20,535 nucleotides of DNA from a virus, in IMG/VR virus record IMGVR_UViG_3300022202_000067, positions 1 to 20,535 of that record. One strand, 5' to 3'. Shown in pieces: positions 8,335 to 15,604 of the stretch. Position numbers and translations under genes: made by a program. The notes beneath the pieces were generated by a model. That model did no database searches. It was not told where the DNA came from and worked only from the letters and a program-made list of their open reading frames with translations. Numbering within the stretch: the stretch's first letter is position 1; every line of letters starts with the position of its first letter.

Positions 8335-9116
8335 TGGCTATTGCAGTAAAAACCATCGATGGTAAAATCGTTACTCCTGATGGAGTAGGGTGGGCTGGTG
8401 GTACTATTTATTTTAGTCTTAGTGTCCATGGTACAGTAGATGATGCTGGAACTGAGCAAATAGTAGCAGCTAATGGTGTTACTGTAATCCAATCTGATGG
8501 TTCTGTTGATTTTGATCTTATACCTAATGATATTATAACTCCTGCTGACACTGTATACATTGTAAAATTCTTTGCACCAGATGGAAGTCGAATGACGCAA
8601 CATTGGCGTATATTGACTACCGATCCTTCAACTATTAATATCGGTGATGTTACAAGAGTATTCTCTTCATCTGGTGCATATAGTGCGGGTACATTAGCGA
8701 ATCTATTAGATACTGATGTTACTGGTGTAAGTAATGATGAAGTACTTACTTGGAATTCAACTACTGAGAAATGGGAGCCAAAGCCAAGTAGTGGTGCTGG
8801 ATCTGATTCGGATGCCATCCATGATAACGTGGCAGGAGAGATTTTACTTGTCTCAGAGAAGTTAACTCCAGATAGCCTTGACCTTGTTCTAATTGAGGAT
8901 AGCGCAGCAGGACACGCAAAGAAACGCGTTAAAATGAGTAATCTACCTGGGGGCGCGCAAGCGGAATATACGACAGGTGGTAAACCCGCTGCAAATGCAT
9001 CAAATAAAAATACACCTTATGTTGTAAAAGACCCAGGAGAGCACGCACATGGTGAAATCATTTACGAACGTGATGATACTAGTTTCGCTTATTTTATTAC
9101 TTGGCGGCCCTTCTAG
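8334..9116 (+). CDS. Fibre-base-like protein: duplicated beta domain plus C-terminal extension
   Basis: This 260-residue protein has residues 1-105 paralogous to the whole preceding protein. Residues about 118-150 contain LANLLDTDVTGVSNDEVLTW followed by NSTTEKWEP, a motif common in phage tail fibre and collar-fibre proteins ('LxDtDvt...vLtwNstt.kW'). The C-terminal part ends AHGEIIYERDDTSFAYFITW, resembling the terminal strand of short fibre proteins, so the stop at 9116 looks authentic rather than a broken frame. ATG 8334 overlaps the previous stop by one base. The last 68 bases overlap the start of the next gene in a different frame. A role as fibre base or tail-tip protein is inferred. 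Confidence 0.82.
   Translation: MAIAVKTIDGKIVTPDGVGWAGGTIYFSLSVHGTVDDAGTEQIVAANGVTVIQSDGSVDFDLIPNDIITPADTVYIVKFFAPDGSRMTQHWRILTTDPSTINIGDVTRVFSSSGAYSAGTLANLLDTDVTGVSNDEVLTWNSTTEKWEPKPSSGAGSDSDAIHDNVAGEILLVSEKLTPDSLDLVLIEDSAAGHAKKRVKMSNLPGGAQAEYTTGGKPAANASNKNTPYVVKDPGEHAHGEIIYERDDTSFAYFITWRPF
8430..8459 (+). repeat. 30-base exact direct repeat, copy 2
   Basis: This is the second copy of the 30-base repeat at 8119-8148, in the same reading frame of the paralogous gene (GTVDDAGTEQ). The two copies are 311 bases apart. Confidence 0.9.
9035..9040 (+). promoter_or_regulatory. Ribosome-binding site AGGAGA inside upstream gene
   Basis: AGGAGA lies eight bases before ATG 9049, inside the coding region of the preceding gene. 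It supports 9049 as the real start of the giant fibre-like gene, and so supports its signal peptide. Confidence 0.7.
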
Positions 9117-12100
9117 CGCACAAAACCAAACAGGTCCTGTTCAAACCGTAGACGCGGTTCCGTCTGGGGCGTGTAACACCAAGATTGTTCTCAAGGTTGG
9201 TGGTGAAGCTGCCGCAGCAGATCAAGGAAAGACGTACTGCTGTACTGCCAGCACCTGGTCGCAATGTTGGGAGGTTGACGTATCAGCAGAACTTGCTGCT
9301 GCGTTAGCTGATGAAACAGGTTCTTCTGCGGACAGTTTTGTCGTGTTTAGCGATAGTCCAACCTTTGTTGGTTGGGATGATGGTGAGACTGTTTTTGAGT
9401 GGGATGATGGTGGAGGTCACCCACACGAAATCAAAATGCGGATGGACCACGATTGTTTTGGTGGTCTTTGTCCGACTGGTGGCGACCATTATGTCGTACT
9501 CGTATGGGAACCAGAGTATGACGGTGACACACTTCTAGACGTATCTGGATTTGCAATGGGAGACTTTCGAGGCGTAAATGCTGCTGGTGGTGCAGCCATC
9601 CTCCAGATACGCGATCCTACAGATTTGTACCCTGACCTAGCTCTTACAGGGACGAATGTTCTCACTGACGTTGTAACCTTTAATCGTGATCCGAATGACG
9701 ATTTGCAGATTCGAGTAAAGGGTGGTGATATCGGTCTTTTAGACGACAACCTCACTACGACTGGAACGATTACTGGGGAACAGATTACTTCAACTGATGA
9801 CGCTACAGTAACTGGTAAACTGACGTCCGGTGATGTGACCACCGGAGGACTGACCTCTACTGGTAACACTGATATCTACAACTTTCAAGGTAACTTGGCG
9901 AAGGATAACAGCGGTAATTTCTTGGAGTGGTTCGTCGGAAACTCGCGTAGTGTCTTGACCAACTATGGACGTTGGCCGACCGCCGAGCTAACGTGTAACA
10001 CTGGAGATTTCGCCTTGTCCGGCGACGATTGTACCGACTTGTTCAATTCGACGGGTCACTTCACATCGGATGTAGTTGATGCCGTGGGTTGTCCTGTACC
10101 CGGCCCTGGATGCGCACCGCAGTTAGAAGAGTTGGTGATCGTCGTCGGTGGCAATGACAACGGGCCGATTCATCCGAGCGATATCAACCATACAATTGGT
10201 AAGTGGTTCTGGCAAGCACGCTTCCACGGTTCTGAGTTTTACATACCTGACAATATGAAAGTCGAACTTCAGTATGACAACGATCTGGTGGGCGAGTCTG
10301 CTTGTTGCGACTCCGGAGGGACGGCCTGTACCTGGCAGACGGCGCAAGATGTTTCAGGATACCAAGCGAACGGTGACATTGAATCTCTTTTTCAATATAC
10401 TCTGACCAGTGATTTACCTAATTACCCTGCGGGAGCAGTTTCCGTTTGCGGTATCCGCTGGACATGGGGTGACTGGCGCTGTACTAATGGAGGTTCGTGC
10501 AACTTAGACAAGGTACGTCTCTCTGACATGACCTTCGGTTACTTCATGAATGAAACTCACGGCGAGTATCCACTGACGTATGATCCTGACAACCGTAACT
10601 TCATGCTCGACGCGATCGAATGGCTGGACGACAGCGGCACGCTTTACGGAGTGGAATTCAATACTACGGCAGATCAGTTTGAACTTGACGCAGGAGTTGT
10701 AGTAAAGAATAAAACCAATGCGGTTGAGAACTGGACTATCGAAGCACTTAACTCAATTGGATACGGAAATCTCGTCATTCAAGATACTACGGATAGTCCA
10801 GGCGGGGGTTACGTATGTATTGGTGACTGGGACGGCACCGCCAATAAGGACTGTGCAGACGCGGGTTTTCTTGGTCAGCTGAACCTTTTGTCAGGGCTAG
10901 GGTACGCCGAACTCGTTCTAGCTGATACGAATATGACAGGTAGAGTTACATTCAATGCCAGTTCTACAGGAGATTTGACGATAACTCCTATTGGTGGCGA
11001 CCTCAACATCCCTAACGCAACGCTAAATATTACTGGAACGGGGAGCATTGATCTCACCAGCAACGCACTTGTTGACGGAATTCTTGACTCTGGTGTCGCC
11101 ACGACCACCCACGCTACAGACGCTAATTTCCTCCAGCTACTGCGTCATGCCACCGATTGCACCGCTATCACCGACGGCAAAGACGGTGAGCTGTGCATCG
11201 AGGAGGACGATGACGCGTTGTACTCCTGCCAGGAGACTGGCGACGGTACCTGCAATACTCCGGGCGAGTGGATCTCTGTGGGTGGTGGCGGGTTTAGTCC
11301 CACCGATCTTGCTACCGATTATGGCACCGAGACAATTACGGACACTTGGACTATCCAATCACTGTTTAACTTCGATAGTGGTACCGAGGGTACGTTACGA
11401 CTCCCTACCAGTACGTCACTCCCCGGTACTTGCTCGATTGGTGACACCTACTACGACACTGATGGTGATACCGACGGTGAGTTGTACGTGTGTCGAGCAG
11501 CGAACACGTGGAAAGCAGTCGATGATGATGGTGGTGCGGGTGGGTTTGTTAGCTGGGACGTGACTGACACCGACGCCAGTCCGATTCTAACTGTTGATTC
11601 AACCGAGCAAGTTCAATTCATCGGTGCCGGTACTGTGACAGTATCTGCGGCTGCTGACGGTGCCAACCATGACGTAACAATAACTGGTTCAGAAACCAAC
11701 GATCTAGAGACTGACGGAGCCAACGGAATCGCAGACGAAGAAATCGTATGGGGTACCGGTACTGGGACAGCGGCCTATGGAAAGATTTCTACCCTTCCAG
11801 AAGAGCTTGCACCGGCAGCAGGAGATTGGTTACTTGCTGAAGATGATACCGGAGCACTTAACAAAATTGACGTAGGCGATCTCCCAGGTAGTGGTACAGT
11901 TGGAGGAAGTGGTAACGTTCAGTATAGTAATGGGGTGGGAGGCCACGACTCTGAAGCCGCGTTTAATTATACTCCTGGGACCAATACACTTGCGGCTGAT
12001 GTGTATACTTTTCCCGACGATAGCGTTGGTAAATTAGGTGTGATATCCTATAGTGTTGCAACCGATACCTATATGTATGGTAGTGCCGCTGACGCGATTT

Positions 12101-14097
12101 ATCCTACTGCGTTTGGTTCTAGAGGAGTGTCGTATCTCGAAGCAAACTACGTCCAAGATAAGGTGATTATCAAGAAACCATTCGTTACTGACGTTGGTAT
12201 CGGTGGCTCATTCTCGGATAGCGTAAAGGTTGATTCACCAGGAATACTTAGCGCATCGCATTTATCAACGGCATCGGCAGCCGGGACGACTTGTGCGACG
12301 GGCGCTGACCTTGAGAATCAAATCAATCGTTTCACGACAGTTGGCACCGGCACAGCGAATTATGCTCGCATGGAGTCGTGCGTCACGATTGAGGCAGGTT
12401 CTTTATTCACAGTTATCAACGACGACAGTAGCGGTAACGATACTCTCAACCTATGTCCTGCGACCGGTGGTGATATTGGAGCTGGGATTAATACGGCAAT
12501 CGAGGTCCCATATGGGATGGTGGCAATCTGCACTTGTCACAACACCGATACGTTTGCTTGCGCACTTGACTATTGGGAGGGGTCTGGACTTTCTGACGCA
12601 GAGATAAACGACTTGTCGGTTGCTGTCACTTGGGCTAATGTTCCCGATGCCAACGTGGACGGCGGCAACGAACGCGATGAGGTTCTGGTCGCTGCTGCTG
12701 GTGGTACGGATCTCACCTGTGCCGCTGGTGTGTGCAACGTGGACAGCCCGGTCACATCAGCGACCACCGCGACAACTGCGACGACTGCGAACAATTTAGC
12801 GTCTGCTGCACTTGATGCCACAGCGGAAATTGACGGTACACTTTGTGGCACCAACGAGATTCTTGAGGATCAGGGGGCGTCGTGGGTTTGCATCGCTACG
12901 CCTTCTGGCGGCGGTCATGGCGACGGGCTAAACTGCGCCGTTGGAGAGATCCCGTTGGGTGTAGATGCCAACGGTGCGGTGCAGGGTTGTTACGAACCGG
13001 CAGAGGCAGATATTACTGATCTTTCGCACTTTACGACTGGTGACGAGATTAATAACCTAAGTGTCGCCGTCACTTGGGCTAATGTTCCCGATGCGAATAT
13101 CAACGGTGGAAATGAGCGTGACGAGGTTCTAGTCGCCGCTGCCGGCGGTACGGATCTAACGTGCGCCGCAGGCGTTTGCAATGTAGACAGTCCAGTAACG
13201 TCGGCAACGACCGCTACAACGGCAACGACCGCTAACAACCTCGCCGCTGGCGCACTCGACGCAACGACTGAGATCGACGGGACTATGTGTGGCACCAACG
13301 AGATTCTTGAGGATCAAGGCGCGTCATGGGCTTGTATCACTACCCCGGCTGGCGGTTCTGAAACGAATACGCTGACCACCGTGCTTACCGGGATCGTAGA
13401 CGACCAGTTCGTCGTCGGCGGCGCAGGTGTGGCGACCTATGACACCGTGCCTGACTGCGATGCTGCTGGTGCCGCTCTGACCTACGACACGACTGCAAAC
13501 AATGTTGCCTGTGCAACGGACTTGGCTACCGATACGGAGCTTGCGGCGCAGGATGAGTGCAGTGAAATCACAGGCTGCGTCGTCAGTGCCATTACCGCAA
13601 CCGGCGTGACCTACGAGAACCTGAGCACCAACAGTGACATTGGGTTCGGCGCATCCCAGGTGCCGCAGGGTTCGCTCACTGCACCATTGGCAAGTCCGGC
13701 TTTAACTGGTACGCCTACAGCACCGACTGCATCGAGTGGTGACAGCGACACGAGCATTGCCACAACTGACTTTGTTGACCGGCGTACGCAGCATCAGTGC
13801 AAGACCGTTGAAAGTCTCGTAGCTGCGGATGACAACATAATAATGGACGTATTCCGACAAGCCGTAACGATCACCGCAGTTGCGTGCGAATCCAGTGCAG
13901 CCGCGACAGTGGTGCTTGAAGACTATGGTGGTACAGCCATCGAGACTATTGTCTGTAACACCGATGGTTCACTCACTTGGGATATTTCAATGTCAGGTAC
14001 GGCAACACTGATAGCAGGAGAAGTTATGCGGATGGACACCACATCGGAGTCAACGCCGACCTGGACGATGATTTGCTGGGAGTGGACGAATGACTAA
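9049..14097 (+). CDS. Giant exported fibre/adhesin-like protein, cysteine-rich
   Basis: This 1682-residue mosaic protein resembles a tail fibre but begins with a textbook Sec signal peptide: basic MVKSFTN, hydrophobic VMILVSLILLLGG, then PSSA before Q25 as a likely cleavage site. AGGAGA eight bases upstream supports this start. I count about 48 cysteines, often in close pairs (for example YCC, TCSIGD...YVC), which suggests disulfides. Low-complexity Thr/Gly/Asp strands fill most of it (residues about 240-270 have T-G-x-I-T-style repeats). Residues 1186-1289 and 1334-1437 are near-identical repeats. Residues about 1545-1577 (LASPALTGTPTAPTASSGDS, then SIATTDFVD) match the tail fibre repeat of lambda Stf type (Phage_fiber_2). 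No intramolecular chaperone or peptidase domain is visible. GC content is higher than in upstream genes. It could be a receptor-binding fibre or a phage-encoded adhesin on the host surface; the signal peptide favours the latter. Confidence 0.85.
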   Translation: MVKSFTNVMILVSLILLLGGPSSAQNQTGPVQTVDAVPSGACNTKIVLKVGGEAAAADQGKTYCCTASTWSQCWEVDVSAELAAALADETGSSADSFVVFSDSPTFVGWDDGETVFEWDDGGGHPHEIKMRMDHDCFGGLCPTGGDHYVVLVWEPEYDGDTLLDVSGFAMGDFRGVNAAGGAAILQIRDPTDLYPDLALTGTNVLTDVVTFNRDPNDDLQIRVKGGDIGLLDDNLTTTGTITGEQITSTDDATVTGKLTSGDVTTGGLTSTGNTDIYNFQGNLAKDNSGNFLEWFVGNSRSVLTNYGRWPTAELTCNTGDFALSGDDCTDLFNSTGHFTSDVVDAVGCPVPGPGCAPQLEELVIVVGGNDNGPIHPSDINHTIGKWFWQARFHGSEFYIPDNMKVELQYDNDLVGESACCDSGGTACTWQTAQDVSGYQANGDIESLFQYTLTSDLPNYPAGAVSVCGIRWTWGDWRCTNGGSCNLDKVRLSDMTFGYFMNETHGEYPLTYDPDNRNFMLDAIEWLDDSGTLYGVEFNTTADQFELDAGVVVKNKTNAVENWTIEALNSIGYGNLVIQDTTDSPGGGYVCIGDWDGTANKDCADAGFLGQLNLLSGLGYAELVLADTNMTGRVTFNASSTGDLTITPIGGDLNIPNATLNITGTGSIDLTSNALVDGILDSGVATTTHATDANFLQLLRHATDCTAITDGKDGELCIEEDDDALYSCQETGDGTCNTPGEWISVGGGGFSPTDLATDYGTETITDTWTIQSLFNFDSGTEGTLRLPTSTSLPGTCSIGDTYYDTDGDTDGELYVCRAANTWKAVDDDGGAGGFVSWDVTDTDASPILTVDSTEQVQFIGAGTVTVSAAADGANHDVTITGSETNDLETDGANGIADEEIVWGTGTGTAAYGKISTLPEELAPAAGDWLLAEDDTGALNKIDVGDLPGSGTVGGSGNVQYSNGVGGHDSEAAFNYTPGTNTLAADVYTFPDDSVGKLGVISYSVATDTYMYGSAADAIYPTAFGSRGVSYLEANYVQDKVIIKKPFVTDVGIGGSFSDSVKVDSPGILSASHLSTASAAGTTCATGADLENQINRFTTVGTGTANYARMESCVTIEAGSLFTVINDDSSGNDTLNLCPATGGDIGAGINTAIEVPYGMVAICTCHNTDTFACALDYWEGSGLSDAEINDLSVAVTWANVPDANVDGGNERDEVLVAAAGGTDLTCAAGVCNVDSPVTSATTATTATTANNLASAALDATAEIDGTLCGTNEILEDQGASWVCIATPSGGGHGDGLNCAVGEIPLGVDANGAVQGCYEPAEADITDLSHFTTGDEINNLSVAVTWANVPDANINGGNERDEVLVAAAGGTDLTCAAGVCNVDSPVTSATTATTATTANNLAAGALDATTEIDGTMCGTNEILEDQGASWACITTPAGGSETNTLTTVLTGIVDDQFVVGGAGVATYDTVPDCDAAGAALTYDTTANNVACATDLATDTELAAQDECSEITGCVVSAITATGVTYENLSTNSDIGFGASQVPQGSLTAPLASPALTGTPTAPTASSGDSDTSIATTDFVDRRTQHQCKTVESLVAADDNIIMDVFRQAVTITAVACESSAAATVVLEDYGGTAIETIVCNTDGSLTWDISMSGTATLIAGEVMRMDTTSESTPTWTMICWEWTND
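12604..12915 (+). repeat. In-frame 104-codon repeat, copy 1
   Basis: Residues 1186-1289 of the giant fibre-like protein. They share about 93 of 104 residues with copy 2 (13048-13359), including VTWANVPDAN, LTCAAGVCNVDSPVTSATTA and CGTNEILEDQGASW. By my hand count 56 codons differ synonymously and about 11 non-synonymously. Each copy carries four cysteines at equal positions. Confidence 0.9.
13048..13359 (+). repeat. In-frame 104-codon repeat, copy 2
   Basis: Residues 1334-1437 of the giant fibre-like protein. This is the second copy of the 104-codon repeat at 12604-12915, separated from it by a 44-residue linker with its own cysteine pair (LNCAVG...QGC). Confidence 0.9.
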
Positions 14098-14662
14098 GCG
14101 AATCCTGGCAGTCCTGCTGCTGGCGTGTTCGCCCGCGCTGGCCGACACCTACTACCTACGCGACACCACGGGTGAGGCGTGCGGTTCGGGTACTCGGCGC
14201 GATCTCAGTACAACGGCAGGCACGGCAACGCTCACCACCAGTATCGTATCGGCGACGACCTGGAACATCGTTCCCGGAGCGGGCGACTACGCCTCGGGAA
14301 CGTGGACGAACAACATCAAGGTGCAGGTCGGCAGCGGCGGCGGGCCTGCAAATCGCGTGACCTGTACTGTCGCCCGCTATAACAGCGGTTGCACGTTGCA
14401 GGAAACGATGGTGAGTGCGGAGTCAGGCACCATGACCAAGGGCACCGTCTGTGGTACCGATGCTGAGAGCATCAATACGACCGGGTCGCCGGGCGCTGTG
14501 ACGTTTGCCGCAACCGACATTCTAGTCATCGAATGCTCACGCACGAACGGCAACAAGTCCATTGATACCTGCTACGACGGCAATAGCGGGGACTACAATT
14601 CGAATCTGACGACGCCAACATTCACCCCTGCCGCAGCAGGGCGTTCGCGGCGGATGTTTTGA
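14090..14662 (+). CDS. Small exported beta-rich protein with signal peptide
   Basis: This 190-residue protein starts at ATG inside an 8-base overlap with the giant gene (ATGACTAA), with GGGAG at 14078-14082 seven bases upstream. MTKRILAVLLLACSPALA is a clear Sec signal peptide with an ALA cleavage site before D19. LLAC could alternatively act as a weak lipobox, making a lipoprotein. The mature part is Thr/Gly/Ser-rich and beta-rich (TWNNIKVQVGSGGG at about 72-85) with six cysteines, in keeping with folding outside the cytoplasm. It ends in a short basic tail RSRRMF. GC is high: 40 of 60 bases in 14161-14220. I do not recognise the family. It is probably co-expressed with the giant exported protein and may be a partner or companion surface protein. 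Confidence 0.8.
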   Translation: MTKRILAVLLLACSPALADTYYLRDTTGEACGSGTRRDLSTTAGTATLTTSIVSATTWNIVPGAGDYASGTWTNNIKVQVGSGGGPANRVTCTVARYNSGCTLQETMVSAESGTMTKGTVCGTDAESINTTGSPGAVTFAATDILVIECSRTNGNKSIDTCYDGNSGDYNSNLTTPTFTPAAAGRSRRMF

Positions 14663-14970
14663 GTTATCGTAAACAGCGGCTTACTGGATATATGAGTGCT
14701 TTCGCTGTGATGGTCGGAGTCACTATGGGCGGTGTATTTTCAACCTACGTTGATCGCACCAGCCCAATAAATTCTAACCCCGCGTTTATAGAACGTCCAC
14801 CCATCGAAAATATGAGATGCCCAGTTTGTAGTTCGCCAAAGTCTGATCCGTTCGATGGTGACCGCATGTATCTAAAAAATCCAAACGGACCTGATCCTCG
14901 CGTGATGTTCTGTAAGAATAAACATACGTGGCGTGGAGATACAGGTGAACAGATTAGACTCGTTCCGTAA
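14659..14970 (+). CDS. Membrane-anchored small protein with zinc-ribbon-like motif
   Basis: This 103-residue protein starts at a TTG overlapping the previous stop by four bases (TTGA), the same junction type as at 4135. ATG at 14692 is an alternative, but the TTG start supplies the basic segment RKQR before the hydrophobic segment at about 12-31, as expected for a membrane anchor or uncleaved signal. After a proline-rich linker comes C54-P-V-C57 and then C85-x3-H89, a spacing that could bind one zinc ion. The stretch between them is rich in Asp, Pro and Asn. GC falls again relative to the preceding gene. The function is unknown. Its place as last gene of the tail operon and its membrane anchor would suit a host-takeover or exclusion factor, but this is inference only. 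Confidence 0.65.
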   Translation: MSYRKQRLTGYMSAFAVMVGVTMGGVFSTYVDRTSPINSNPAFIERPPIENMRCPVCSSPKSDPFDGDRMYLKNPNGPDPRVMFCKNKHTWRGDTGEQIRLVP

Positions 14971-14980
14971 TTTGAAGAAT

Positions 14981-15071
14981 GGAAGCACCGGGCTCTGCTG
15001 ACCTACCCGGCGGGACACGGTCTTGAGTTTACCCCCTCTTCTCAAGATCGGTTACAAAGCCCGGTGCCTCC
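14981..15071. repeat. Long inverted repeat with internal hairpin, possible terminator
   Basis: The arms 14981-14994 and 15058-15071 are complementary at 13 of 14 positions, with a perfect ten-base core GCACCGGGCT / AGCCCGGTGC. The one mismatch is A-C in plus-strand RNA and G-U in minus-strand RNA. Inside lies a second stem, 15018-15027 with 15041-15050, enclosing a 13-base pyrimidine-rich loop. It sits 10 bases past the end of the plus-strand operon. No long T run follows directly; the nearest is TTTTT at 15092-15096. A terminator is likely from position, but the branched shape could also be a structured RNA. Confidence 0.7.
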
Positions 15072-15082
15072 TGTTACGGATT

Positions 15083-15193
15083 GAACCTTCCTTTTTGTGG
15101 GCTATATAGGCTCATTTCCCGTCAGGCAGCGTAGGACCTTCCCTAACCAATTTGACCCCGATATCGGGCCATTGCCCTAGCCTATGAAGGTTC
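15083..15193. repeat. Split inverted repeat in the convergence region
   Basis: The 15 bases 15179-15193 (AGCCTAT then GAAGGTTC) are complementary to two nested blocks on the left: 15106-15112 pairs with the first half and 15083-15090 with the second. A 15-base bulge on the left separates the blocks. This stem competes with, or would form a pseudoknot with, the 15130-15215 inverted repeat. A 12-base perfect palindrome CCCGATATCGGG lies inside at 15157-15168. Confidence 0.55.
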
Positions 15194-15215
15194 GGGCGTT
15201 AGGGAGCGTCCTACG
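15130..15215. repeat. 18-base imperfect inverted repeat overlapping end of minus-strand operon
   Basis: The arms 15130-15147 and 15198-15215 match at 16 of 18 positions (CGTAGGAC, two non-complementary bases, TCCCTAAC, against its reverse complement). The right arm lies inside the last codons (about residues 130-136) of the minus-strand coiled-coil gene. This is a candidate bidirectional terminator element between the two converging operons. Confidence 0.65.
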
Positions 15216-15604
15216 GAGCCATTTTTCGGTTCAGAAGCGTCGGGTGTCCTCCACTCCTTGTTTTCTTTTAAACGGATGCGTGTTTGCTTACCGAAGTCTT
15301 TAACTTCCATTGAAGGGAAGTGATTATGTACTTGCAATAGTTCAGTGTTTTCAATGTAAAGATAGAAACGTTGCTCTCTTGATACTAAGGCTTTAATAAA
15401 CCCTTCTAAGATCACGGATCTGGTCTTTAGATTAGTGATCATTCCTCGTTTATCATCGAGTAACAGTATGTATGATTCAATGCGCACCTTACTATCTTTG
15501 AGTTGTTCTTTTAGTGAGTCTATATCTTCATTCAGTTTATAGACCAAGTTGATTTTTGTGAGTTGCGACAGAACTCTTATAACTTTTCTAATCCACTCAC
15601 GCAT
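15182..15604 (-). CDS. Coiled-coil protein at end of replication operon
   Basis: This 140-residue protein is of unknown function. Its ATG overlaps the primase stop by eight bases, with GGAGG (15611-15615) six bases upstream. Residues 1-22 form an amphipathic basic helix (REWIRKVIRVL). Residues about 23-78 are a charged heptad-like coiled coil (KLNEDIDSLKEQLKDSK and on), followed by a short mixed region with FYLYIENTELLQV. The tail (about 110-140) is polar and probably disordered, and is partly encoded by the right arm of an inverted repeat. No cysteine or membrane span is present. Following a primase-helicase suggests a replication accessory role, such as a helicase-loader or scaffold-like helper, but nothing specific can be recognised. 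Confidence 0.7.
   Translation of the reverse strand: MREWIRKVIRVLSQLTKINLVYKLNEDIDSLKEQLKDSKVRIESYILLLDDKRGMITNLKTRSVILEGFIKALVSREQRFYLYIENTELLQVHNHFPSMEVKDFGKQTRIRLKENKEWRTPDASEPKNGSVGRSLTPEPS

Noticed and set aside
8334-9200. Programmed frameshift joining the 260-residue gene to the giant gene
   Set aside because: The upstream protein has a plausible natural C-terminus, the giant gene has its own AGGAGA and signal peptide, and I see no clear slippery heptamer with a following stem at the overlap.
12570-13298. Two minus-strand frames (12570-12854 and 12990-13298) with similar proteins
   Set aside because: They are the antisense of the two in-frame repeats of the giant gene. Their likeness follows from that repeat, and they have no start signals of their own.
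12604-13359. Diversity-generating retroelement variable/template repeat pair
   Set aside because: Differences between copies are mostly silent third-base changes in all directions, not adenine-specific changes of residues, and no reverse transcriptase is visible.
14981-15071. tRNA-like fold in the convergence region
   Set aside because: The outer stem is 14 continuous base pairs rather than a 7-pair acceptor, there is no T-loop GTTCGA-type sequence, and no D arm or anticodon arm can be placed properly.
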